NCBI GenBank assembly: GCA_947650285.1
Contig: CANTFL010000490.1
Location: 1 to 64,000 of the forward strand
DNA length: 64,000 nucleotides
Source: Hyaloperonospora brassicae
Lineage: Eukaryota > Oomycota > Peronosporomycetes > Peronosporales > Peronosporaceae
Direction: 5' to 3'
Below are positions 1-12,600 of the stretch, piece by piece (within the stretch, counting starts at the first letter, position 1; every line of letters begins with the position of its first letter). The notes under the pieces are model-generated. The model searched no databases. It was not told the DNA's origin and worked only from the letters and a program-made list of their open reading frames with translations. The position numbers were made by a program, and so were the translations under genes.

Positions 1-386
1 CAAAGTCATAGATAAATGTGTCTACGGGGGATTGTGGACGGTAGAAAGGGATTACTAGCTTGCTTGTGATAATCAGCACGCAAATTTTTGATACAAACAG
101 GTAGAGAACAGGCGTCAACAAGTCTCGGCTACGAATTGGTCTTTTTGCTGTGACCGGCAAGGTCTCTGCTGCGGGTTTATAATTTTCGTTTAAGAAGTAT
201 AAACTTCGAGACTAGATTCACCCATGGACATCAATTTGAACAATGATACAGAATGTCTTAGTATGATAACTTTAACACTTGGGGTGCCGTGTAGAGGCAC
301 AACTTTCGACTAGAAGCAGCAGAAGCAGTAGCAGCGATACCATCGAGACCGCCAAGGGTTTTTTGCTTCGAAGATTTTTGATTCAC
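1..386. other. No gene seen
   Basis: I see no supported gene in this stretch. A short Ser/Arg-rich open stretch near 300-350 precedes the coding relic that follows and might belong to it, but it lies in another frame. Confidence 0.4.
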
Positions 387-835
387 ACTGGTGGTTGGTA
401 CAGCCCTCTCGACAAGAAGCAAATCCTAACGCACTCACTTCATTTGTGGAAAAAATTAGGCTTATTCAAGAAGAATTTGAAAAGGGAACCTCGTACAGGC
501 AACAAGTGAACTTACCCATCTCAATGTGCTACCAGCTGCGGAGGTCATCAATCCATTTATCTAGCATGACCGCGGGCGTCCTGTTGTTGCTCTCGGAAAT
601 CAATCGTTTGGACATCAATCGGTAAGATATTCTCACCGCCATCCGTCGCACTTTAAGCCTGTGCAGTATTAATTGCGTCCGGTACTTCGATGCGGCAACT
701 GCGAAGTATAAGGGTATAACAGAAGAAGCTGTCAGCAACCTGTACCAGCCCCCGCAGGGACTGCATTGGTACCATTACATGATCTAGGTGCTGAGGACGC
801 ATGGAAGCACTTTAGATATCCACTAGACGTATATA
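387..835 (+). pseudogene. Decayed coding relic, unknown protein
   Basis: One plus-strand frame stays protein-like for about 150 codons but is cut by three in-frame stops: TAA near 623, then two TAG, the last ending at about 835. The conceptual product looks helical and mixed-charge, with stretches such as FVEKIRLIQEEFEKG, CVRYFDAATAKYKG and QPPQGLHWYHYMI. These do not look like random AT-rich translation. I do not recognise the family. No start codon, promoter or neighbour helps to place it. It may be the remains of a secreted or cellular gene, or part of a transposon. The reading-frame continuity is what I see; calling it a former gene is inference. Confidence 0.4.
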
Positions 836-3800
836 AGTAATTGCCTGGATATGGTAGCACTTGCATAGAAGTCGACGTTTTGTACAGATAAAGATTAAAA
901 GCAGTATTTTTTATGACTACAGACCGCTGAAATAACGCTTATTCTGTTAAAAGGCAATGCGACGTCTGATACGGTCGACGAGCTCAAGTTAAGTGAAGGC
1001 CTCGACTTCAAGCGGTATCAAAGTCGTTGAGGTGGTCAGACACTTGACGATTCACAACGCATAATGCTTATATAACAACAATCATCACAGCACTTGTGCA
1101 TTCTAGCTCGAAACATGACAATTAGTTTTGGTGCAACGACGATATTTGAATTTAACGAAGTGCTTTGATAAAGGGTTGCGTTCCTCAGTAAATCACGTTA
1201 TCAATTCATATTTAGCCAACCACACCGTGAAAGAAGTATGCAGATCTTGATTATATGGGGTGAATAATGGTTAGCGAAAAGTGAGTGGTGAATAGCGGAT
1301 CCCTGAATATATTACTCTTTATTACGGTATCTTGTAATCATGAGAAGCACCCAGCTACGCATCGACACCATAATTCTTTGGATCTTGCTACGAAACTAAT
1401 TGGCACGAAGTCGGCAAGCGAAATTCGACAAGCTTTAAATGTATATATTACCTATCAATATACCATGCGTACCGAACGTCAATTGTATTATTAACTTTTT
1501 GTACCATTACAAAGATGCTTCTAGATAGACGAAAGCGGGTACTGCAGCAATAATCGAACTCGATCACACTTCAAGCATTAGCACGCGTACTCCTAGTAGC
1601 ACCTTTCATCGTGAAACTATACAGTTCAGTGTTTCTCTCTTTCGATTTACATCTCTCATCATGAAATACCAAATTAAATAATATTTGTTTTAACCATATA
1701 AGGCAAGTAAGAATGGTTTTCTATCGGATGAAATTCAAAATATGGTGGTTTATAAAGTTCTTGTTATACCATGATAAAAGGCGAGACGACTGTATATAAT
1801 GCACTTATCCCTCTAATTCGTAATTTTAGAGGGGTACATTTAAACTTTTCATACGACTTGCACCCAGACTCAATTAAAAAAACGACATTACCCGCAAAAT
1901 AATAACGTTAGCGAACAGATATAAGATGCCGGATCCGTTATCTACTCCTGGCAAAAAATGGATACATGGAATAGTTATCGGGTGTTGAGCACGAAATTTA
2001 TGCAAAAGTATATTTTTTTCATATAGCACTAATCGTTCAAAGTAATAAAATAAATGGACCTTTGAGTTGTCTATCATGTCATCTATTGTCTATTAACAAA
2101 TCTGCTTTCGATTCTAATCAATTAGATCGTATTTTTATGTAGCAGTTTATTTATCTAGGCTTATAGTGTCAAGTTGGCACAACCATAGGTGCAGCAAATG
2201 CAATGCAATATGACATCGCATCGCTGGAGGATTTGAGATTCGGTGTAAGTTAGCGTGAGGGCCTCACACGTCAACTTTTTATTGATGCATAGGGTCAAGA
2301 GAGACGTTAAAGGCGACTGAGACTCGCATTTATAAATCATGGAGCAAATGCACATGACAAAAGATATACAAATTTTGAATTTACATATTTGTGAGTGACG
2401 TAGAACGTACGCTTAACAAGAAGTGTACCGATACTAAGCGAGTTCAAGATGGATCAGTGAGCTAGCGTGAAGGGGTTTTTCACAAACTTGAAACAGAACA
2501 TATACAAAATATTCATGTATAAATATATATGAATATATAAAAAGAATATATCGTGTCATTTTAGTGGCTCTTTAAGCCTATGATTGCAACAGAATGATAT
2601 TTGTTTCCAGGAAGATACGAATTCATTCATCTAATTAGCAGCAATAGATGGAAGCTGATCTGAATGATTAAAATAAAAAATCTACATTTCTGGAGGTGCG
2701 ATGTATTAAAAAACAGGTATCAACAAGTGTCAATCGTGCTAGGCAACATATATGCACATGAACAGCAGGAAACTTACACTCATTAACTTTTGGCACAGGA
2801 TTACCAATGACAAAGGCTTTTACAGCGTCAATACACCTAAGTATTCTTGCGAATCAGGTGCCCTTACAATGATATTCGAGATCATGCGGAAGCAAGTGTA
2901 CCACATGAGGTAGCAATTTAGCTCACATTATCATAATTAGCTTTATTTTATTATTTCATATTGAGAATGACTAGTAATTGCATCTCACATAATAAAGCAG
3001 TCAATTTACGAATTACGGACACAGTTTACACAACTTCAATCAAGCAAGAGTTTAATGGAGTTAGCAATACAATCGAACAGGGTCTATAGTTACATAATAC
3101 ATCTAAGATATAGCCGAGCTATGGTCTTGCCACAAGAAGGATTAAGTCTTAATATACGTGTACTTCTCCAAAAAACGACTTAATAGGCTACTAGCTCAAC
3201 GAATAGAAACTTATACCGAATATGGATATTATTGCAACAACTCTGGACACCTATAGATACAAAGAAACGCCTATTTTTTACTGATATGCAAACAAGTTCA
3301 TTAAGCAACAATTTAAAAAAAATAGAATTAGCTATCAACAAGTCCGCCTCAACAAGAAAATTGACTCTTACCGATAGGAAAATTATCAATGTCGGTAGTA
3401 TTATGAAGTTCGACAAAATTGTTACATGGATTCTGACTCGGTATCTAAACGGTATAAGATTTTATCTTTTTTATAGCTGAGACGTGCCCGCTCGCCGAAA
3501 ATGTCACTCGAACAAAATGTTGCTTAGGACCGATATACTACACGTGTCACATACCCATATACTGATTTTGTACAACCGCACTATACCATGTTTTACCCTA
3601 TCTCCACTAGAATGTCAACTGCACATATTGAAATTTGTATAAAGTGCGAAATGGGGCCTAGTAACGACAAAACAGATATTTCTATGATCAAATTTTATAA
3701 GCTAGATAAACACTTTATAGCGACAAGTGAAATACGCTTATGAAACCCCCGTAATTTTGATAATAGACCATAATAGCAATATATTCGTCTAATAAGATGG

Positions 3801-6729
3801 CATTGTTCACTACGAATATCTATATCGAGGAAAGAGCACATGTAAGCATTTGACACGTTTTCCGGCGTTAGATCTATCTAATGCGCTGAGGTACTGTGAT
3901 TCTACCGGGGGTATATTTATTCAGCTGAGCAGCAGCAACAAGCAATATCGACAGAAGGCAATGCGATAATACATCGATAATTCTTTCAAGTAATTCAGAT
4001 AGACTAGGAAATGTCTTTTGGCCCCCCAGCATTAGTGGCAAGTTTTGACGAACTCGATTCTATCCTTGTTAGGCTGGCATGATACAGAGGCAACATTAAT
4101 GCCAAACAAAATCACTACACATCAAATTACACGCGACCTCTATCCGATCCACAACCATTGCCATTGTATTAACTCACGTTATAGTGTAAAAAATAGTCAT
4201 GTGTTGCATCAGTGTTCTCTATGAGGATCGTTCCTGTCCTTTTACATGCGAATAAAAATGGTATTGACAACCTACATCACTTCTTCCTATTCTCATAACA
4301 CACGATCTTATTGTACAACATAGAATTATTTCATTGCTGGTGGCAATCAAGCCATTGTTCTTCTCAAATGCAACTTTTTGCCGCGACTTTAATTTCTGAA
4401 CAGCAAAGATTTCCTTCGTTAATATTGTAAAAATCACATTTTATGCACGCTGAAGTGCAACTAAATCTTGGCCTCAATGGGAACGGATCCCTTTCATGAC
4501 ATCCTTCTGGTCCCATCTACCCCGCGAGGCTATTACGCGACATCCGAAAATGACTAGGCATATAATTTTTCTTCACATTTGAGTATTTAAATGTGACACG
4601 ATCTCAGATTCTGTATATCAAATAGGTCCACCAACGTTAAGGGATCAGTAAGCTCTTATGAGTTGCTTCAATGTTTCAATCAATAAAATTAACGCATTTA
4701 CTAATCGTCGGACAAGTAGGCCGGTGCCAAGTGATGCGAAGGCGCCTGATACTGACCTGTACATAGATTTGGCAATATACGCTTAAATTACAACTTCTTT
4801 GCGCGCGTTTGGAAGCTTATACATATTCGGTTATTTTTAAAATATGGACTTAACTTAACCTCGTCTAGATACCAGACTGAATGCATACAGCGAATGCATT
4901 AGTTCTTGGAGAATGTTTTTGCACAACGTCCTTTGAGCGATTCTTTGGTACAACGTCTTTCGTCTTCGCGAACGTCAAAATTTGTATATTTTTCGTGTTC
5001 TTCTGTGCAGGGGATTTTTGAGCAAAAAATTGGGTATGTACGCAATTCGCGCGGGATCTAAGCGTGCATGCAAAAATGTTTAGATAGCCTTAACGGATCT
5101 GCAGGTCTACACAGCTTTGTTTAGACTAACTGACATGACATATGTAGGCAGATATCATCATTGAGCAATGCTCATCACCAAAGTTTTGTATCACAATACT
5201 GCCATTTGCTTTTTGCGTCGGATGGTTTGTGTTATCTTGGCTTGTAGTTAAGCACATGCACAGATCGTAGTACGTATAATTACCCTGCGGGAATTCTTTC
5301 GTCTATTTCTAATCATATATATGGAAGAAATAAACAGTTCACTATCACCCGTGCCTAATTATGCCTAAAGCAACTGAGTTATAGCTTAAGGCAAAGGTCG
5401 AAGTGTGCGAGGTTGCTACTATCAATCGAATTGAAGCCTGTATTGGTATGAAGGGCGCGTTATATTTTTTGCAATGAATATTATGGAGTACGTGGCTCTA
5501 ACGATTTGGCGAATGATAGCACGTAATGCGTATCATGTGATCAATTATACAGTTCGCTATCCATTTTTCGAAGCATAATTTGCTGTTAACAAGTTTTACC
5601 TTTACTTAGCACCCCAAAGAAGCACTATCATAACTTCTTTGTACAGCAACATTACCAATTCTACATTATCAACAAATAGAAGATTAGTAGTTTTACTATG
5701 CAATCGATTATCGAATCATCAGTAAATTGCCGCCATTTGAACCCAAAACATAAGCACAGAGGTCCATCTTTTTATAGTGGTCAGCGATACCACAATTGAT
5801 GGCGCCATCTTAATATGTACATCGACCAACCATAACATCAATTATAATGAACTTCCAACAATGCGTTAACACGTCAACAGTAGCAAGAGCCGCAGACGGA
5901 AAAGAAGAGGAAGCATTTCAACAACTTGTGGTTGAAAGCTCAAGGACGTACGACGAGCGTAGCTGACAACAGTAATGTAAGCTAAATCATGTGCTGTAAA
6001 CGGAGTGCATACATGGAATTTGCCTTGTAGAGTAAAGTCAGGCATGATCTAGGGATCATGTATGGTGGCAATAGCTGAGGAGAACGACGCGGAGCAAAAA
6101 TAATCTTTGGTTAGGTGTTTAGAATTACGACGTAATATCCGCTTTTTAGCTCATCTTCCTATACGAATTGTGACTGTCCTAGCCAATTTATTTCTAGTAC
6201 GTCTTACCCACGTACGCACTTATAAGCTCCCCCATTACTATATCTAACCACCGAATCATTTGCTTTGCGGAATTATCGGTTACGTCACATGCAATATGAA
6301 CATTTCACGCAACATTTTGATCCTTTATAGTTTAGAATATATTTTCTGACAGGTTATATTAGTTTAGATGTGACTGCAAGAACTGCTATTAGTTTTGGTC
6401 GACCTCTCCTGAATGGCCGAAAAACTGGCATATGGGATGGAGGAAGAGGATTGTCATGTCGTACTGACATCTCGTGACTGCAGGATTGACATTTCCATAA
6501 GATGTCTTGTGGGACCAGGATCGACTCACGTTGATGGGCACACTAAATGCGTCCCAGGTGCAACTTGACTAATTGAAGTTACATCGCTGGTCATGCGCAC
6601 TTGGTAGAGTTGACTAGGAACGATCAGTTAACTCGGAATACATTTTACTTTTACTTCCTACATCCTTCGCACAAGGGCAGCAACTACCAATGACTAATAG
6701 AATTTGAACTCAACCGAGCGTGCGATGGA
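836..6729. other. AT-rich gene-poor intergenic stretch
   Basis: This is about 5.9 kb of visibly AT-rich sequence. Open frames are short (under about 82 codons), low in complexity and on both strands, with no recognisable motif, signal peptide or repeat unit. I see no LTR ends, zinc knuckle, reverse transcriptase motif or tRNA. It could be old, fully decayed transposon or intergenic DNA. Confidence 0.6.
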
Positions 6730-7408
6730 ATGCATGAACAAGATGCACCTGCCGTGGTGGTCGACGGTCAAGACGCGGCCGGCAACTACGACTTGGATTA
6801 TAAGTCGGTAGCGCCACTGGCGGTGATAAACCAAAAGCTGGTTATGCAAGTCAAGTGCCGCCAGTCGCGAGAGGGATATGGATCAGGGATATATAGCTGG
6901 ATCCTAGAGCGTACCCTTACCCAGAACCTTCGAATGTGTCGCCAGCTACTTCCTTTGGTGTTCGGGGACAACAACAGGCAGGTCTTGAAATACCCACTGC
7001 AAGATATGAAGACCCAAGAGTCAACATGGGTCAGGCACCCGACCCGGGCCATACGGGGCGACTTTACCTGCGGAATTATCTCATGTCCGGAGAAATCCCA
7101 ATTGAGGGTGTGTGCACTCCGAGAATCCGAGAATTGATAAACCGGATTCTCAACAACGGAAGCCCGCGTTGAAACCCTTCGACGAAAAGGAGCTCTACTT
7201 TGGCCTTGGCTGTGGATCATGTAGTGGGACAACCAATTGTTTGACAAGTCGAGTTTGCGAAGCGTGCATGTGGCATCGTGTGGCCGGAGTACATCAAGGT
7301 TGATGCCGGGGTCAGCACTTATCTTGCAAGGCGCAGACCTACTGCCGTCGTCAAGTTGAGACGTATTGATTTAACTTACAAACCCTGGAGCGCGCGATTC
7401 AGGGACTG
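6730..7408 (+). other. Unresolved stretch upstream of Copia relic
   Basis: GC content rises here compared with the preceding 6 kb, and overlapping frames of 60 to 150 codons exist on both strands. None has a motif I recognise. Its position directly before the Copia-type gag relic suggests it is the decayed 5' part of the same element, but I see no LTR ends to prove it. Confidence 0.3.
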
Positions 7409-9050
7409 ATGCAGACCGTCACGACGAAGACCTTACCGGAACAGACGATTAAAATATTTGCGACACCTAATGTATCTCAACGACACTGTACGGATCAGAT
7501 CCTGTACTTGACGGCCCTCCGTGATGCCTGTGGAGATGCTGACAGTCTTGTGCTGGACAACATTATCCATTATGCTGACACACACATGGGAACAATGATG
7601 TCTTACAGCTTGGACATCCATCGTACGGACATCCTGTGGAAAGCAGAAGAGTCGGCGCAAATAGCCTAATCGACAGTGGTTGAAACCACTCGAAAATCCT
7701 TGGGTTCAATGTGTTAAACCTTGTCGAGGCTTTGAAAGAGTTTAAGGACGGATCCAATTTAAGACCATCGACACGACGCACCAACGAGCTGGCCTGCTTC
7801 AAATGTGGAGAAGTAGGACACATTCGGTAGCGGTGCAAAATTGAAGAAAAAAGCCTCGGGGGCAAACTTCGAATTCGTGGTTGGCCATAGTGCAAGTTGC
7901 CGCGTATTCAATGAAAACTCGACAGCGGTTCGAGCAAATATCTGGTCAATGATCCGAGATTGCTCACCGATACGACCGATTTTCGAAGTGAATGCCTGAC
8001 CGCAGCCACCGATAGAAGTGGTCTGCGGACCACACTACAAGGGACTGTGTGCATTGAATATGTTGCACTTGAAGTCGTGAGCCCTTAAAGACTTCTCGAT
8101 GTACAGTACGCGAAGAATTTCGAGCGTAACATTCTATCCTATGAATTGCTTATGTCTAAAGGTTATGCACTCAAATGTTGATGAGGTAGGCGCATTTTTC
8201 ATCCGGTATGAGCGGTACTCTCATCATGGATGTGAAATTCTTCAAAAACAATGTCGTCGTTGTGACTAGTCACAGCAACCTATTTTTAATCGACCACGAG
8301 AGACAATGGTAACTGTCATCAATTCGCCTAAACATGAATCCAATTTATGTGTTAAGTGTGCCTTGATGGAATTTATATTTACGTCTAGGACATCTTTACG
8401 TCGACAGGATCGTCAATGTGGCAAAGTAACCGGCATCAGGCATTCAACCGACTAATTCGACACGTTTAAAATTTCTGGCCTGTGCCGAGGAGGAGCAGAC
8501 CAAGGGAGTGTAGTTGGAGAGAGAACGAGAGCGAACTCGCCAATCGACGTGATCGGGGGTGTCATTTGTTTGGACCTTAAGGGTCATATGACCCTTGAGT
8601 TCGTTTTGAGAAATTGGTACATGGTCAGCTGAATCGATCACCGATCAAGTTACTGTCTGGTGTTTTTGGCCCAGTCGAAAGATGCAACCGTTTTGATGTT
8701 CAGGCGCTATATGGTAAGCTTCGATCGCAAGTTCAATAGCACCATTCATGTCTTACGCACCGATTGAGGTGATAGAATGAGATGCTAAACTCTTTCTGCT
8801 CGTCGGAGGGCATCTCGCGTCAAGTTAGTGATGCGAGAATTTAAGCGAACAACTGCACGGGTGGACGAATGCACCGCCCCATCATGAACATGGTGCAGAG
8901 AATGATCTTGGCATGAAAAATGCCGCTCTTATTTGTGGTGATGCGGTAGAGGACGCTTCGTTCATAATGAACTAAAGCAAGACCAAGTTCAATTCTGGAG
9001 GTGCACCACTCATAGAGATCCTGACCAACAAGGATTTCTTGATTACACTT
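7409..9050 (+). pseudogene. Ty1/Copia-type gag-protease-integrase relic
   Basis: This is a dead retrotransposon fragment in several plus-strand frames. At 7409-7669 a gag-like segment carries the stretch CGDADSLVLDNIIHYADTH. Near 7800-7840 there is a zinc knuckle of the CX2CX4HX4C type, CFKCGEVGHI, followed by a stop where a basic residue is expected and then the last Cys. From about 7950 to 8170 one frame reads VNDPRLLTD and then, after an in-frame TAA, RLLDVQYAKNFERNILSYEL, the pattern of the Copia protease-to-integrase junction (GAG-pre-integrase). At about 8640-8790 an integrase core segment ends in IHVLRTD. At about 8930-9050 DAVEDASF is followed by a stop and then APLIEILTN. Reverse transcriptase and LTRs were not found. 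Order gag, protease, integrase is what places it with Copia and not Gypsy. Confidence 0.7.
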
Positions 9051-10368
9051 CAATTTATTGTTAACGACCTAGTATGACTGTTAACAGTAAATTATTGAGA
9101 CATTAAATCACCACTATAATTTTGTAAATTACTGTCTTTATACATTGGTACTTTTCTTGAACTGCACTGCCAAGGCAGTCCATACACTATTGAGATGCCT
9201 CATAGGACGCACACCCATCCTACGTTCAATGTTGGGCATCTCCTCCCATACTAAAATTTAAGGCCTCTTTGGAGCACGGATGGATACAGCCGGCACGCTC
9301 CAGAATCCTCAAAGGATTTTGTATTACCTGACCATACTTTCGTGTTAGTCCTTTAATAACACAGTCTCGCGACGAGCCGCCGCATCTCGTCGCGCAGGAC
9401 ACGTAGCTAATGTTCGCTCGAGCAAAAAGTTCAATAGGTGTTTCACCCGATCGGTACAGAGGCATCGCATGGTCGTTAGCAAGTCATGCCGACGATTTTA
9501 CTCGTGATCTGCGTCATTTATACCTCGGTCAGGACGCGTTCATTGCGCTCGCAAATCTCCTGCAGACTCGACGACTGAGTCGGACCTTATCTTTCCACCT
9601 TACCCTGAGCCACTGGTAGACTCCCACGGTCGTCGACACTTTCGCGTGGGGTGTATCTTGATCCGTTGTGTAAAAAACGGGGGGGCGGACTAGTTACCTT
9701 GTCTGCTAACAAGGATATCCACCCTCGTATGATATCTGAGAGCATCAATTTGAAATGATAGCGGATGTTGAGGGTCTCGTCCGACAGCATGATGAGACAC
9801 ATCTGATACGTCCTCAAGCCCATCGATAAAAAAGCGCTTTTAATGCTGGCATGAGAATCGCAGATTCGTATCCGCGTCAGGCATCTCAGCCGAGATGTGA
9901 GCCCTATCCCAGCGAGAACAAAGGGAAAAACTTCCTTTTGTGCACGCTGCGAGTTGTCTGCACAACTCGCACCAGGGTCACTCCATGTGAGGCGTGAAAT
10001 GCCTGCTTCACGCTATGGTCGATGCAGTCGGTACCTTGCACCGGTTGGCGTTTGATTATAAAACTTAAGGCGTACTGCCTCAAGAATGAAATCACGCTTC
10101 ACGCCCAACAGTTTTGAAATTTTATATGAACGCGTATCATCCCTCCAAAAGATCTATCTCGTCACTCTTTCAGTTGATGTTGGTCCATCGATGCTTCGAA
10201 AAGGATCGAGGCAAAAGACTTTTTAAGTGCGGAAGTTGCTCGCGCTGGGGGATACGCTATGAATCTTGGTCGCATTAAAAAATAAAATTTGGTTGTGCTG
10301 GCTTGTATCGTAATATAATTCATTAATGATTCGTTCGAGCAAGAGCCACGGCTTCAGCTCACCACGCT
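9051..10368. other. No supported gene
   Basis: Short open frames occur on both strands (for example 9410-9619 plus), without recognisable motifs. The stretch may be the decayed reverse-transcriptase end of the preceding Copia relic, but I could not find the usual RT motifs. Confidence 0.4.
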
Positions 10369-10803
10369 TCAACGTAGTACCATCTTCGGCACCACGAATA
10401 CCAGGGTGACGACGGCTTGCGCTATTATCGACACGCTCGTGCGAAGACTTGCGAGTTGGCTGTGGTGATGACTATCATACTCACCACTATAATCTTCATC
10501 AATGCTGAACAGGCTGTGACGAAAGTCTCGAATTCGTTCGTTCGTAAGTGCATTTGAGGAAGGCTCAGGAAGAAGCACCCCCAGTGATCGGGATGCCTCT
10601 GACGCCTTTCCCGAGTTAGACACGTCCAACTTGCCAAAATAGATGACTCCCAATTCGAAGTCACTAGATTGTGGTGTGTTACCATGTGCACCAGCGGTAA
10701 CAGGTGCTGTAGGAATAGAAAAAGTAGCAGAGGACAAGTAGTCTACCGTGTAGGCTTGTGAAGCAACATTCTGTGCAGGATTTGAGTCACCTCGCGTAGA
10801 CAT
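10369..10803 (-). CDS. Hypothetical protein with hydrophobic C-terminus
   Basis: An intact 144-codon frame, starting at ATG 10803. The N-terminal two thirds is Ser/Thr/Ala-rich and without a signal peptide. The middle is acidic (IDEDYSGEYD) followed by a His cluster (SHHHS). The last 25 residues are hydrophobic (SIIAQAVVTLVFVVP) and could be a C-terminal membrane anchor. The start lies about 130 bp from a plus-oriented LTR (10933-11365). A gene antisense to a Gypsy element and starting just before its 3' LTR is the geometry seen in the central element of this window. Resemblance to the antisense products of the outer Gypsy pair is weak: an A/T-P-rich stretch with an HGN tripeptide, then an acidic/His region, then a hydrophobic end. 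It may be an orphaned antisense transposon gene or simply a chance frame. Confidence 0.45.
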   Translation of the reverse strand: MSTRGDSNPAQNVASQAYTVDYLSSATFSIPTAPVTAGAHGNTPQSSDFELGVIYFGKLDVSNSGKASEASRSLGVLLPEPSSNALTNERIRDFRHSLFSIDEDYSGEYDSHHHSQLASLRTSVSIIAQAVVTLVFVVPKMVLR

Positions 10804-10932
10804 GGTAATTATTTAACGCAACGTCAAATATGAATGGATCTGACAAAACAAGTGTATCCCTGTCCCTATATTGTCCAACGCGTGGTCACCAATTTTTGAT
10901 AGTCACAATGTGACTATTAGCTAGGGTGGTGA

Positions 10933-11365
10933 TGTAACGGGTAGGCCTGCTCCATGAAATTACCATATGGCGGAATTATAAATAAAAATACTAGGTTGAA
11001 TTTTCTTTCTATAATATCACTGATTATAGTAATATTGTTGAGATGACCCAAATCTATACTCATGGTTAACATTGGAATAAGAGTAAACCACCGATTGCTG
11101 CTATACTCGCGCAATAGGTGGTGGGTAGGCGTCATCATACGATTAGGTATGTTAACAAATGGGTCAGGTAAAAACAGAGAATATATATTGGACTTAATTG
11201 AATTTGATAACAGTTCTACTTTTTCGATAACTAATGCCTTGCCTTATTTGTGTAATCCTTTCTCTGGGTTGTGCTTACACCTAGCAGGGCACGAAGCTTT
11301 ACAGTTGTCAGTGAAGTTGACTTCGTACTGGCAAACCGGTACGAGGTAAGCAGTGCCCCGTTATG
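10933..11365 (+). repeat. Solo or degenerate Gypsy LTR, plus orientation
   Basis: It begins with TGTAACGGGTAGGCC and ends near GTGCCCCGTTAT, a decayed version of the TGTAACGGG...CCCCGTTACA ends used by the other Gypsy LTRs here. It shares the internal stretch around CAATAGGTGGTGGGTAGG with the LTR at 41470-41925 in the same orientation. No target-site duplication is visible. Either a solo LTR or the 3' LTR of an eroded element lying upstream. Confidence 0.6.
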
Positions 11366-11577
11366 ATATCACCTCCTGAGAATTGGTACTATAGCTGGAT
11401 ATTATCCGTCAAGACAATGTACACATTGCACGTCATCTACATGGCAATAAAATTAACGGCATCGCTTCGCTACATGTATGTAAGCATTGAATTATATTGA
11501 TGATTTACACGTGCAATAATTCATTGCCATCTATTCAATGTCAGAGCCGCGCTTACATACGCAAAACGAATGGAATT
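11366..11577. other. Spacer between two opposed LTRs
   Basis: About 210 bp separating the plus-oriented LTR from the minus-oriented one. I see no gene in it. Confidence 0.5.
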
Positions 11578-11880
11578 TGTAATGGGGCACGCTCTTACCG
11601 GGTGACTGGTAAGACCTTGTGTTAATGAAACACAAATATGCGTGCTCCCGACGACACGTACACGTGGTGTGATAAATCAAAGGGAAAGAAAACAATTTCG
11701 GAAGCTTTTTTACGATAACATAGAACTGTATTGAATATAGTCCAGTGTATATACCAACACATCTTTGTCTTGATATAACTATACATAAGCACCATCTCCT
11801 ATGTAAGCCTCTTGCTCACCACCCATTGCTCTCGTCCAGCAGCAATTGGTGGTTAATTTGGTTGATGTTGCGGTATAGTA
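11578..11880 (-). repeat. Partial Gypsy LTR, minus orientation
   Basis: The plus strand starts TGTAATGGGGCACGC, the reverse complement of the 3' end of the LTR at 41911-41925 with one change. Further shared blocks include the ACGT-rich stretch near 11655 and the CACCACCCATTGC stretch near 11817, both in reversed orientation. Similarity fades after about 11880 and I see no matching far end. It could be the 3' LTR of the minus-strand Gypsy copy, which would put the 12.6-15.5 kb minisatellite inside that element, or an unrelated solo LTR. Confidence 0.5.
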
Positions 11881-12600
11881 GTTAGTAAATCTATAATACA
11901 ACAGCCTTCACGTACAAATACAACAATCGCCGAGCTTTGTCGGCGAAACGGGTTGATACGCTTGGATAAATACTCGCGATTTGCACCTTCGGGGTTTAGT
12001 TGTGCCTCATATCTAATCGATTCCTCACAACCGATTCCTCTGGAAGTCTGCCTGAGCTCAGCAGCTTGTAAACCTTTCAATACCTGTGATTTCATACCAA
12101 AGGATGGAAGCCGACGCCTTACGCGTTTAAACAAGTTACCGGGCGCAGTGTACTCCCGTCTGGAAGAATTGCAGTGCCCTCGACTGAGACCCACCGGCTT
12201 GTCGCTCGACAAGACTTTAAGTAGTGCCATCAATAGGGTCATTAGCTTGCCACTGGAGAAGACTCAAACCGTACCGTCTATTGGGCACTAGCTCGTCGTC
12301 GAAGATTCTCTTTCTTTCGATTGTAGCTAGTGTTGCCCACCCAGGGCCTTTCTAATCTCTTGGCTCTATCGGCCGAAACCTCTACAAGCTATGCCTCTCC
12401 AGGTTCGACAACAGGCATGTTCGATCCCGCGCGTGAACCGTAAATGTACTCATGTCTTGGACTTAAAATTAAACTCTGTATTGGTATATCTCTTTTGTAA
12501 TCTCGCAGAGCCAATTTAATTGGCTTTCTGTCCTTCCCTCGTTATGATACAAATAAATTGATGAACTATTCGTTCGATGTTATCACAATTCTGCACTACA
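11881..12600. other. Unassigned stretch before minisatellite
   Basis: Two frames overlap on opposite strands (11953-12291 plus, 112 codons; 11853-12242 minus, 129 codons). Neither has a motif, signal peptide or start context that would favour it. No gene is supported. Confidence 0.4.

Noticed and set aside
1..6729. tRNA or rRNA genes in the AT-rich region
   Set aside because: I looked for conserved tRNA loop motifs and rRNA-like blocks by eye and saw none. A tRNA scan would settle it.
6798..7247. 149-codon minus-strand frame
   Set aside because: It overlaps an equally long plus-strand frame, has no motif, and lies beside a plus-strand transposon relic. Probably a shadow.
11853..12291. Overlapping 112- and 129-codon frames on opposite strands
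   Set aside because: No family, signal peptide or promoter favours either. Not enough evidence to call a gene.
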